From Ignavibacteriales bacterium (GTDB taxonomy: Bacteria > Bacteroidota > Ignavibacteria > Ignavibacteriales > Melioribacteraceae): a stretch of 12,926 bases of DNA. The stretch is from the NCBI GenBank assembly GCA_020059785.1, contig JAGVBL010000016.1, forward strand, positions 1 to 12,926. The letters are read 5' to 3'. A program made the translations under genes and the position numbers. The notes beneath the pieces are model-generated. The model was not told the origin of the DNA. It made no database searches and saw only the letters and a program-made list of their open reading frames with translations. Shown here one piece after another: positions 6,388 through 12,926 of this stretch (within the stretch, counting starts at the first letter, position 1; the number at the start of each line of letters is the position of its first letter).

Positions 6388-7401
6388 TGCAATCACCCAT
6401 AGTTTATAAATGAAATATGTTGTATATGTTTTCTCTGTAATTTTTATTTCTTTTCCTCTTGAATATTTAAAACTACCGATAGGCAAATAATCTCTTAAAC
6501 CTTTTGGTTCGATAGAATTTAATCCAATTGCACCACTTCGACAGACCTCTTTAAAACCCCAAAAAGGTTCAAGAGATTTTATTTGTTTATCTGACAGAGC
6601 GGATTCCTTTTCGTTAATAAATAAAGCATCTCTGAACTCAAACATTCTTTCAATTTGTGGTAAATAAACTTTTATAAAACCAAGAGTGGTATTTGTCTGA
6701 GAAAGATTATATGAATAGACTGTTATTTCCCTATTAGGAAATAGTTTTGCGAACGTAAATATAATCCTAGACCAAAGAATGGTCGGGATGGATAATGTAC
6801 CACCGGTTTCTTTTGTTTCTAAATTAAAATTTGACCAAATATTCTCAGCTTCAAAATCTTCACCATAATAATGATTAAGCCAATGTCCATTCCATGTTTC
6901 TATTTGCTTATCTTTTATGCTAGGGGTTTTATTCAAGTACTCTCTATAATATTTCGCTCCTTTGTTTATGTTATAAAGTACTTCGGCATCGTCAAAAGCA
7001 ATTACAAAACCACCACTAACACCTATACCCAGACTTTGACCTATCCATGAAGCGTACATTTCTTCCCCATCAATTTTAAAATCTATATCTGTTACTTGCC
7101 CCGATGTAGTACCACTTACGTCCTTCGCGGCAAATCCAACATATGTAGCCATATTTGGTGGTTCATTTTCAATATCTTTATGAAATCTTTCTAATCTGTA
7201 TATATTTATGTCATTCTCAGCAACCTCTTTTTGGGGAACCGACTGAAAGAAAGAAGAATTTCCCACATGCAAAAGATGTCTTTCGTTGTTAAAAAACAGT
7301 GGGAACATCACTTCATCAAAGAACTCTCTTGCTGTGAAGTTTTTGTTTTCTTTGTCGTTGTAATATTTAAGAAATTTCTTACCAATATAGCTTGTATACA
7401 T
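6076..7401 (-). CDS. Cas8-like large subunit candidate of the effector complex
   Basis: I do not recognise this 441-residue protein by a firm motif. Its place between cas3 and cas7, one base from cas7, and its size suggest the Cas8 large subunit that recognises the PAM and recruits Cas3. The N-terminal part is mixed and aromatic-rich (TAREFFDEVMFPLFFNNERHL at about 23-43), with a Gly-rich segment IGQSLGIGVSGGFVIAF (120-136). Residues from about 339 to the end look helical, as in the small-subunit-like C-terminus of Cas8b. It has no CxxC pairs, unlike many Cas8 proteins. AGGTGA four bases before the ATG at 7401 supports the start, and the cas3 stop is eight bases upstream. It could instead be another accessory subunit. 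Confidence 0.6.
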   Translation of the reverse strand: MYTSYIGKKFLKYYNDKENKNFTAREFFDEVMFPLFFNNERHLLHVGNSSFFQSVPQKEVAENDINIYRLERFHKDIENEPPNMATYVGFAAKDVSGTTSGQVTDIDFKIDGEEMYASWIGQSLGIGVSGGFVIAFDDAEVLYNINKGAKYYREYLNKTPSIKDKQIETWNGHWLNHYYGEDFEAENIWSNFNLETKETGGTLSIPTILWSRIIFTFAKLFPNREITVYSYNLSQTNTTLGFIKVYLPQIERMFEFRDALFINEKESALSDKQIKSLEPFWGFKEVCRSGAIGLNSIEPKGLRDYLPIGSFKYSRGKEIKITEKTYTTYFIYKLWVIAMLNKTELLKLAEKLANVLVGYNTSKAENARGKTTKSREIVDLLEARNMKLFIENLTKFMESYNGNKKLFKEVVEEVLKMPVDNLPLFVTLIKFEYNYQLSQGE

Positions 7402-7409
7402 TTTATCAC

Positions 7410-9581
7410 CTATAAAAAATTATCGGGTTCAGTTAATTCCAATCCATACTTTTGGTAATTGTTAATGTTGCATGGTATAACGAAGGGGTAAGAGCCAACT
7501 TCCAATTGTTCGCACTGTTTTATATATCTGGCGATAGTTTTAAAGTTGATTGGTATTTCCAATTGAATCCTTTCTTCCCAGTTAGCAGTTAAGCATTCTT
7601 CTCTATCTGTTTCAAGGATACACGAAACGCTTTCGATATCTAAGGCTTCAACAAGAACAGATTTTTTGTTATTAGTAAGTTCTTTCAGTTTGAATACTCC
7701 TCCACTATCAATTATATGGATGTCTATTTCTTTCGTATCAATAATCGGGTAGACTTTGTTGATCTTCTCTTGAAGTGTATTCTCTTCAAGTAATTGTCCG
7801 TCATTCGGAAGCTGGTTAAAGCTTTTCTCCAGTATATCCTTTTTATAAGGCAATACATTTCCGTTTGGTTTAATAACATGAACAGGTTTGTATTTGCCAA
7901 TTGTATCATGATTTCGTTTTCTATTTATTCTCCCAAATCGTTGAATAAGACTATCAATCGGAGCGCATTCGGTTATCATTCTATCGAAGCTTATATCCAA
8001 ACTTACTTCAACCACTTGAGTGGAAACCACAAGACATGGTTTTAATCCGTCCCCGAATTCTCGGCTTCCATCACCATTAAATTCCTTTTTCAATTTTGAT
8101 TCGAGCAAAACTCTGTCTCCACGTCTATATCGGCTATGAATCAGCATTTTATCAATCCCAGGAAATTCCATCTCAAATTCTTTAAAAGCTTGCTGAGCTT
8201 TTTTAACAGTATTAAATATTACCAGGATTTTTTCTTGTTTATTAATTGCCTCTTTTATTATTGGCAAGGTTTCTTCAAATGAATTATGCTTGTATATGAT
8301 ATGACGATTGAAAGTAATTAGAACTTCTGAATCAAGCTTAACTTCATAAACATCTTCTCTGCCTCCCATTATGCTTATTAATTCGTCATATAATACTTGC
8401 GGCATTGTGGCTGTTCCTATATGAATTTGACAATCCAGTTTCAATAATGCTTTTACTATTTCAATAACCATAGCTCTGGAATAATCAGAATATGTGTGTA
8501 TTTCATCTAAGATAATATCGCAGCCTTTCAGATCGAGCATCACGCTTTCAAACCCTGGAGTACCGAAAATAATTCCAGCCATTTGATGTGGAGTTACAAC
8601 TTTTATTGATGAACCAACTAATCCCTGAAGCAATTGTTCGTCTTTATTATTCTTTACTACTATTCTACTTGTAGCGTGTTGAAGTCTTATGTCCAAATTC
8701 GGATTAGTCTGTTTTAAGTCATTCCCTATACGTTCCCACATAGCGTTTATAGATGCCTGGAACGGGAGCGTATAAAATATTCTTCCGGTACATCTCTTCA
8801 TTAAGAAATCGGTTTTCCCGGCTCCTGTAGGGGCAACAACAATTGTATGTTTTTTAGAATTTGATGTTTCTTTATTTGACAAAGGATATAAATCGGATAT
8901 TCTTTCTCCATCAAAGTAAAAATCTAATTTCGGAATTTTGAATAATGGTTGTAGTTTAATATCCGTTTGCTCCATAAATGAAGAAGCGAAATGATCTGCT
9001 GCCATCAGTAAGCCGCGCCATTTTGACCAGCCGGATTTTTTCTTTTTACAATATTCAGCTGCATAATTAATTGCTTTCGCTGCGTTATCCTTGGATATTT
9101 CTTTTACATCATACCCAAAAGCACTAATTATCGAATTTCCTATAATCAGCCATTCCTCAATTCCTTCAAGATGATGTTCTATCATATAACGATCATTTTC
9201 TATAAGATCTAAAATTCCCTTTTCGCCTTTATCTTTTTTTATAGATTTATGATGACCGATTACCATATCTATTATGGGGTCCCAATCACCTTTATCAAAG
9301 ATCGGAAGAAAAGCTAAAGAGGAAATCTCATGACGGTGTGTGTAATCATACTTGTTTTTTTCAAACAGCGATTTAGCGTTAATTCCTTTTATCTTATTTT
9401 GGAAATGAGGATGCGCTTTTCCAAGATCATGAATTATTGCTCCCTTTATTGCTGTCTCTTCATTCAAATTAAATGCCTTGGCAAATACTTTAATTACAGA
9501 AACTACTTGCTGTGTATGTTCCAATAAAGTAATGTTTCCGTAATTTGCACTTTTTGCAAGCACTGAATCAGAGCTATTCAT
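7410..9581 (-). CDS. cas3: Cas3 nuclease-helicase (HD + superfamily 2 helicase)
   Basis: Cas3 is recruited by target-bound Cascade, then unwinds and cuts the displaced DNA strand. The 723-residue protein is complete. The N-terminal HD nuclease has His22, His51-Asp52 (IIHDLGKAH), His84 (THRHE), His110-His111 and Asp196 (AADHFASS). The helicase has Walker A APTGAGKT (250-257), DEIH (359-362), motif III TATM (390-393), the motif V region VVSTQVVEVSLDI (518-530) and QRFGRINR (547-554). The ATG overlaps the end of cas5 by eight bases, indicating coupling, with only a weak AAGAGAA before it. Downstream, the Cas8-like gene starts after eight bases. In many I-B operons cas3 follows cas8-cas7-cas5; here it precedes cas8 and cas7. 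Confidence 0.97.
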   Translation of the reverse strand: MNSSDSVLAKSANYGNITLLEHTQQVVSVIKVFAKAFNLNEETAIKGAIIHDLGKAHPHFQNKIKGINAKSLFEKNKYDYTHRHEISSLAFLPIFDKGDWDPIIDMVIGHHKSIKKDKGEKGILDLIENDRYMIEHHLEGIEEWLIIGNSIISAFGYDVKEISKDNAAKAINYAAEYCKKKKSGWSKWRGLLMAADHFASSFMEQTDIKLQPLFKIPKLDFYFDGERISDLYPLSNKETSNSKKHTIVVAPTGAGKTDFLMKRCTGRIFYTLPFQASINAMWERIGNDLKQTNPNLDIRLQHATSRIVVKNNKDEQLLQGLVGSSIKVVTPHQMAGIIFGTPGFESVMLDLKGCDIILDEIHTYSDYSRAMVIEIVKALLKLDCQIHIGTATMPQVLYDELISIMGGREDVYEVKLDSEVLITFNRHIIYKHNSFEETLPIIKEAINKQEKILVIFNTVKKAQQAFKEFEMEFPGIDKMLIHSRYRRGDRVLLESKLKKEFNGDGSREFGDGLKPCLVVSTQVVEVSLDISFDRMITECAPIDSLIQRFGRINRKRNHDTIGKYKPVHVIKPNGNVLPYKKDILEKSFNQLPNDGQLLEENTLQEKINKVYPIIDTKEIDIHIIDSGGVFKLKELTNNKKSVLVEALDIESVSCILETDREECLTANWEERIQLEIPINFKTIARYIKQCEQLEVGSYPFVIPCNINNYQKYGLELTEPDNFL

Positions 9582-10170
9582 AACGTTCTCTTATCGGGTT
9601 ACCAAACACTTTTAACTCACCATACATCTCTTCGGCTTCTTTAAATCTGTTGTACCCAACTTTGAAACCATTATTATCATCTGCTTCCACAAGTTCAAAT
9701 CCGGGTATTGATTCGAATTTTTCTGCCGACATTTCTAAAAATTCAACCGGATGAAGAATGTCTTCATTTCTGCAAAGACATATAGTTTGAGAAAAAGCTC
9801 TTTCTGCATCTTCTTTTGCCTCAAAAGCCAGATATAAATTTGGATTAATCATTACTCCACGATTGATAATCCCTTGATTTGATTTATAAATTCCTTTCTC
9901 TTTAGTGAATGAAAATCCACCTTTCGACCAAGTTCTTTCCTGTTGTGAATCCAATCCGCAATAATTAAGACGATACCGAATGATTCTTTGAACTCCTTGA
10001 TGAACAAATTTACCTTCTGTATCTTTTTCAAGTAGTTCCGGGAATAGTTTTTTCTCTATTCCTTCAAGTATAGAAGGTGTTAAAAATTGTTGACTAAAAG
10101 TTTCATTATCCCTCACAGCAGTCCAAGGTTTAATAAACCCAAACGGGCCTGAATATTTTACTACAAACAT
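9574..10170 (-). CDS. cas5: CRISPR-associated protein Cas5
   Basis: Cas5 is the RAMP-family subunit that caps the 5' handle of the crRNA in Cascade and contacts the large subunit. The 198-residue product is a little shorter than many Cas5 proteins. The first strand VVKYSGPFGFIKPW followed by SQQFLTPSILEGIEKKLFPE matches the family pattern of a first strand, an aromatic Phe/Trp, and a 'P-S-x-x-G-I' helix. The remainder is mixed alpha/beta and ends with KVFGNPIRERYE. AGGAG six bases upstream of the ATG at 10170 fixes the start. Cas3 overlaps its last codons. The 78-base gap to the preceding cas6 holds an intergenic repeat. Assignment relies on N-terminal pattern, size and context. Confidence 0.78.
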   Translation of the reverse strand: MFVVKYSGPFGFIKPWTAVRDNETFSQQFLTPSILEGIEKKLFPELLEKDTEGKFVHQGVQRIIRYRLNYCGLDSQQERTWSKGGFSFTKEKGIYKSNQGIINRGVMINPNLYLAFEAKEDAERAFSQTICLCRNEDILHPVEFLEMSAEKFESIPGFELVEADDNNGFKVGYNRFKEAEEMYGELKVFGNPIRERYE

Positions 10171-10191
10171 GTTTTTCTCCTATCAATTTTT

Positions 10192-10234
10192 CGTGTTAAT
10201 TCGTGCAATTCGTGTCGGACACTAATTACACTAA
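10192..10234. repeat. intergenic repeat with AATTCGTG direct copies and CACTAATTACAC
   Basis: AATTCGTG occurs at 10198-10205 and again at 10207-10214, followed by CACTAATTACAC, which also occurs at 4925-4936. It lies between cas6 and cas5 and resembles dispersed non-coding repeats seen in Bacteroidota/Ignavibacteriota genomes (from memory). It may influence coupling between the two genes but shows no terminator-like T-run. Confidence 0.5.
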
Positions 10235-10248
10235 CTTGCTCAAATCAT

Positions 10249-10905
10249 TTAACACAACGCACCGAAACCGCAGCCGGTAGAATGGCCCACACCAACATTC
10301 CAGGCAAACCTCACAGCTTCTGGGTCCCCTTCAATTAAAACTGGACAAAAACTCGCACGGTTTTCTATTCCGTTAATTCTAATAAGCTTTGTTTTGGCAT
10401 TGTAACAATTCCTATCAAATTGAACATTGACTTCATATTTCAAATCAGCTGTTTTCATTTTTTTGTATAATGTTTCGGATAAATAGATATCAGCATCTTT
10501 ATCCTTATACGTTAAGTGAATTGCTTTTCTGTTTTCATCATATTTTCTAATAAAGATAGGACTTGATGCAATGAATTTTTCTTTAGAACCAAACTGAGGT
10601 GTATCTTGTATTTGAATTTCTTTTACCTGCATACCACAGCATACTTCGGGATTTTTCATTGCGTTCATAATTAATTGCTTAGCCATGTTTTCATTCCAAA
10701 AACTAACAAACCACTTAGCACCATTTGTAAAATTAAATCCTTCCTTAACCATTTTCCCACCTTGTAACCAACTTAATGAGTAAAGACTAATTTCATCATG
10801 GATTGTATTCCAACCCATCCATTTATGAAATACACCGATAAGAAAGCGCTGATAGTCAAATGGAACAGTATGAGTATTTGTAGTTAAAAAGAAATGTATT
10901 CTCAC
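10249..10905 (-). CDS. cas6: CRISPR RNA endoribonuclease Cas6 (second copy)
   Basis: Cas6 cuts the array transcript within each repeat. This 218-residue copy starts MRIHFFLTTN, has IHDEISLYSLSWLQGG (35-50) with His36 at the expected place for the catalytic histidine, and ends in the diagnostic Gly-rich loop GVGHSTGCGFGALC (205-218). The start codon is GTG at 10905, preceded by a near-perfect Shine-Dalgarno GGAGGTGA (plus 10909-10916) three bases away; the overlapping ATG is followed at once by a stop. It follows the unknown helical protein by 37 bases and precedes cas5, so it is probably the copy native to the cas5-cas3-cas8-cas7 module. It shares little visible identity with the other copy apart from the His-Asp and Gly-rich motifs. 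Confidence 0.93.
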   Translation of the reverse strand: MRIHFFLTTNTHTVPFDYQRFLIGVFHKWMGWNTIHDEISLYSLSWLQGGKMVKEGFNFTNGAKWFVSFWNENMAKQLIMNAMKNPEVCCGMQVKEIQIQDTPQFGSKEKFIASSPIFIRKYDENRKAIHLTYKDKDADIYLSETLYKKMKTADLKYEVNVQFDRNCYNAKTKLIRINGIENRASFCPVLIEGDPEAVRFAWNVGVGHSTGCGFGALC

Positions 10906-10942
10906 ATCTCACCTCCAAGTAATAAAATAATATTTGATAAAT

Positions 10943-11629
10943 CTATTTTTTCTTTGTTGACTTAGGTTTATTTTTATTTTTTTCAAGATTCTTATAATTC
11001 TCTTGTATTGAGGAATAAATATTTGATAATACATTTGCGGCTGTTTGTTCATCGAGTTCTTTTTTCAAAAGTTTAAGTGAATTAGAGAGTAGTTTATCTT
11101 TAATGGAATCATTTTTTGCCAGATATGCCAACATAATTCCAAAAGAGACATCGTAAGCCCATTGAAGAATATATTTTTCTATTCCGGTAGGTTTTTCACC
11201 ATGCAATAATTTACTAAATCTTTCAAGAGAATAGCCATAAGCTTCCAGAGCCGGACCAGCAAATAATAGATACATAACAGCACCTTCAGGGAGAAAAGGA
11301 AAGATGTTGTCGTAGTAATTGATCATTGATTTTGTAGCATTTCTAATCTTCTGTTTATTATCAGTTACCAAAGTAGTCAAACTTGGAAAATCAATATCGA
11401 TTGAATTGAACCATGCAGTTTTAGCTTCGGTGGTTGAATTATCTAACTGATTGTGTTTATTGGAAATTTTATCATTCCATGCTTGCAGAATTTTCCCTAT
11501 AACAAGTTTAGCTTCATCATCTGAAGAAAATTCATTTTTATTTACCGATCTTAAATATTTCCCCATCTGAATATCGATAAAGAGGTGATAGTCGGCAGTT
11601 AGGTTTTCATAATTTGGAATATTTTTCAT
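10943..11629 (-). CDS. uncharacterised helical protein in the cas operon
   Basis: I do not recognise this 228-residue protein. It appears mostly helical, without a signal peptide. One moderately hydrophobic stretch (AVMYLLFAGPALEAYGYSL) looks like a buried helix rather than a membrane span. The C-terminus is a charged, Lys-rich tail (YKNLEKNKNKPKSTKKK) suited to nucleic-acid contact. The ATG at 11629 follows AAGG by six bases; an upstream TTG at 11635 is less likely. It lies 37 bases before the second cas6 on the same strand, so it is probably co-transcribed with the effector genes. Candidate roles are a large form of the small subunit or an accessory factor. Both are guesses from fold type and position. 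Confidence 0.75.
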   Translation of the reverse strand: MKNIPNYENLTADYHLFIDIQMGKYLRSVNKNEFSSDDEAKLVIGKILQAWNDKISNKHNQLDNSTTEAKTAWFNSIDIDFPSLTTLVTDNKQKIRNATKSMINYYDNIFPFLPEGAVMYLLFAGPALEAYGYSLERFSKLLHGEKPTGIEKYILQWAYDVSFGIMLAYLAKNDSIKDKLLSNSLKLLKKELDEQTAANVLSNIYSSIQENYKNLEKNKNKPKSTKKK

Positions 11630-11715
11630 ACACAACCTTCGTTTTTATTTTTATATAATATGCTAAGTGAACACAGCTCCGCCACGTGAGTCACATTGGA
11701 GGAGGAAAGGTAAAT

Positions 11716-11764
11716 GGTAAAAAGTAAAAAGTAACAAGTAAAAAGTCATAAGTAATGAGTAATC
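11716..11764 (+). repeat. degenerate AAAAAGT simple repeat
   Basis: Purine-rich copies of a roughly 7-base unit (GTAAAAA, GTAACAA, GTAATGA and similar) run through the 154-base gap between the first cas6 and the unknown helical protein. The rest of the gap shows no reading frame and no clear terminator. Such tracts are typical slippage products and may mark a junction between differently inherited parts of the operon. Confidence 0.6.
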
Positions 11765-11783
11765 AGAGAACAACGAATAAACA

Positions 11784-12584
11784 TTAAATAATATCAGCCA
11801 AGCCGAAGCCCATAGAATTTTTTTCACCAAAGCCACAGTGATAGCCGACTTTGATTAATTCAACAGGACCGGAAAGAGAAAAAGGGACTTCATTGGCAAT
11901 AATATCTATAGGTCTTTCATTTGGTTTAACAATGGATATCTTTTTAGTTAATCTTATACCCGCAGCAATTTTTTTATTTATGTAGTCCTGATCCCAATTG
12001 AGAAGAAGATCCGGACCGAGATATTCTTTTTGATGAATAATGAAATGTTTGTTTTTAAGATTATTATTAAAGACGCGGTTAATTTCCTTAATATCGTCTG
12101 AATACCGGAAGAAATATTGCGAAAGAGAACCATCAGGTTTTTCTTTTTTAGTTGATAGTACGATAGGCGATAAAAGTTTGAAATAATTAATCTGATTAAA
12201 CGATGGATCGGGTAAAGATTCTACCGAAGAGATAAAAAAACGGCACTTATAATTGGAATCAGCTAATTCAACTGAATTATTTTCAAAAGAGCCGAGGATA
12301 ATATTAGTAATAAACTGGTCAACAAGTGGAGAAGAAATATATAAGAAAGCATTATTTGACAGAAGCTTGATTCTGTTTCCAGAAATTAAAAAATTATTGA
12401 AACGAAGAGAAAAACAGAAGAGTTTATAAGGTTTGCCATTAAATTTAAAACCGATATCATGCAGAAAAGAGGCGAATTGCGGTGATCCGAATTGGAGGAG
12501 ATTATAAATAGCAGAAGATAAGTAATAGTAATAATTAACCGGCATTAACTTATCTGATGTTGAAAGACTTAATTTAAGTCTCAT
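11784..12584 (-). CDS. cas6: CRISPR RNA endoribonuclease Cas6 (first copy)
   Basis: This 266-residue Cas6 has the classical layout: first ferredoxin strand MRLKLSLSTSDKLMPVNYYYYL, a helix, then FLHDIGFKFNGKPYKLFCFS (40-59) with His42 in the catalytic position, and a C-terminal Gly-rich loop GYHCGFG...SMGFGLADI (about 247-265). All hallmarks of an active RNase are present. The ATG at 12584 follows TTGGAG by eight bases. It is the first gene of the leftward set in this window, separated from the next by a 154-base gap with simple repeats, so it may be only loosely coupled to the effector genes. It could process the same array, or another array elsewhere in the genome that uses a different repeat. 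Confidence 0.94.
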   Translation of the reverse strand: MRLKLSLSTSDKLMPVNYYYYLSSAIYNLLQFGSPQFASFLHDIGFKFNGKPYKLFCFSLRFNNFLISGNRIKLLSNNAFLYISSPLVDQFITNIILGSFENNSVELADSNYKCRFFISSVESLPDPSFNQINYFKLLSPIVLSTKKEKPDGSLSQYFFRYSDDIKEINRVFNNNLKNKHFIIHQKEYLGPDLLLNWDQDYINKKIAAGIRLTKKISIVKPNERPIDIIANEVPFSLSGPVELIKVGYHCGFGEKNSMGFGLADII

Positions 12585-12926
12585 TAAGAATACTCCAAGA
12601 GTTACTATTAACTAAGGTGAAAATAAAAATATTACTTACAACAAGAGTATCATTTAATGATATTAATATGAGTTGATTATTATAATTTTTTTAGTGACAA
12701 CGACGATTTTTTATCAGCAGGTTCCAAAATGATAAAATTGATTTTCAACTTTGGACCAGAATTCAGTTTTATTAAAAATATTTATTAAGATAATACATAT
12801 AGTAGATAGCTCTAATGATCTACAAGTGAAAATATATCATTAAAGTTATAATTGCAAATATATTAAACTAAAAACAGAAATAGGTGCAATATTTTTTGGA
12901 AGCGTACCCGAAATCGGGTGGTAATG
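12585..12926. other. intergenic region upstream of the cas locus, no gene seen
   Basis: These 342 very AT-rich bases hold no convincing reading frame on either strand. TATAAT occurs on the minus strand (plus 12679-12684), but nothing like a -35 element stands 16-18 bases before it, so the operon promoter is not assigned. Near the right edge ACCCGA (12905-12910) and TCGGGT (12913-12918) form a perfect palindrome around two A residues. Confidence 0.6.

Noticed and set aside
4334..9527. Several plus-strand frames of 60-83 residues inside abiEi, cas7, cas8-like and cas3
   Set aside because: All lie antisense to well-supported genes, lack good ribosome sites that I can see, and encode no recognisable domain.
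10943..11629. The unknown helical protein as a membrane protein
   Set aside because: The single hydrophobic stretch contains polar and Pro/Glu residues and is too weak for a confident membrane span.
4046..12584. A base-composition boundary separating cas6/abiE from the effector block
   Set aside because: Hand counts of purines in 60-base lines were inconsistent (34 at 12001-12060 and 21 at 8221-8280, but 36 at 6661-6720), so I do not claim a boundary.

Overview
The window is almost entirely a type I (I-B-like) CRISPR-Cas locus. Every real gene lies on the minus strand and reads leftward, ending in a CRISPR array at the left edge. The DNA is AT-rich, and most genes have clear Shine-Dalgarno sites (GGAGGTGA, AAGGAG, AGGTGA). 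Short intergenic repeats of the CACTAATTACAC/AATTCGTG kind, a four-helix-bundle (S23/IVP-like) gene with AATCTTGT repeats, and an AbiE toxin-antitoxin pair suggest the Bacteroidota/Ignavibacteriota/Chlorobi group. That placement is an inference, with no marker gene behind it.

Layout in transcription order, right to left: an intergenic region without genes (12585-12926); a first Cas6 (11784-12584); an unrecognised helical protein of 228 residues (10943-11629); a second, different Cas6 with a GTG start (10249-10905); Cas5 (9574-10170); Cas3 with HD nuclease and helicase (7410-9581); a diverged protein in the Cas8 position (6076-7401); Cas7 (5007-6074); an AbiEi antitoxin with its own inverted-repeat operator (4046-4834, operator 4850-4887); an AbiEii-type nucleotidyltransferase toxin gene broken by one in-frame stop (3145-3972); Cas4 (2578-3072); a four-helix-bundle gene (2018-2404) flanked by complementary short-repeat arrays; Cas1 (827-1918); Cas2 (561-824); a leader (460-560); and the array (1-459), with seven identical 30-base repeats and six complete spacers of 35-37 bases. 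The array runs off the left edge.

Family knowledge suggests this division of labour. Cas1, Cas2 and Cas4 acquire spacers at the leader end (right side). One or both Cas6 proteins cut the array transcript to leave an AUUGAAAC handle. Cas5, Cas7 and the Cas8-like protein form the surveillance complex, and Cas3 degrades the target. The C-terminal helical part of the Cas8-like gene has an internal start with a good ribosome site and may also yield a separate small subunit (Cas11).

The unusual points are the two Cas6 genes around an unknown helical protein, the order cas5-cas3-cas8-cas7 in place of the common cas8-cas7-cas5-cas3, the AbiE pair and the IVP-like element inside the cas locus, and a leader holding a large inverted repeat whose loop resembles the CRISPR repeat.
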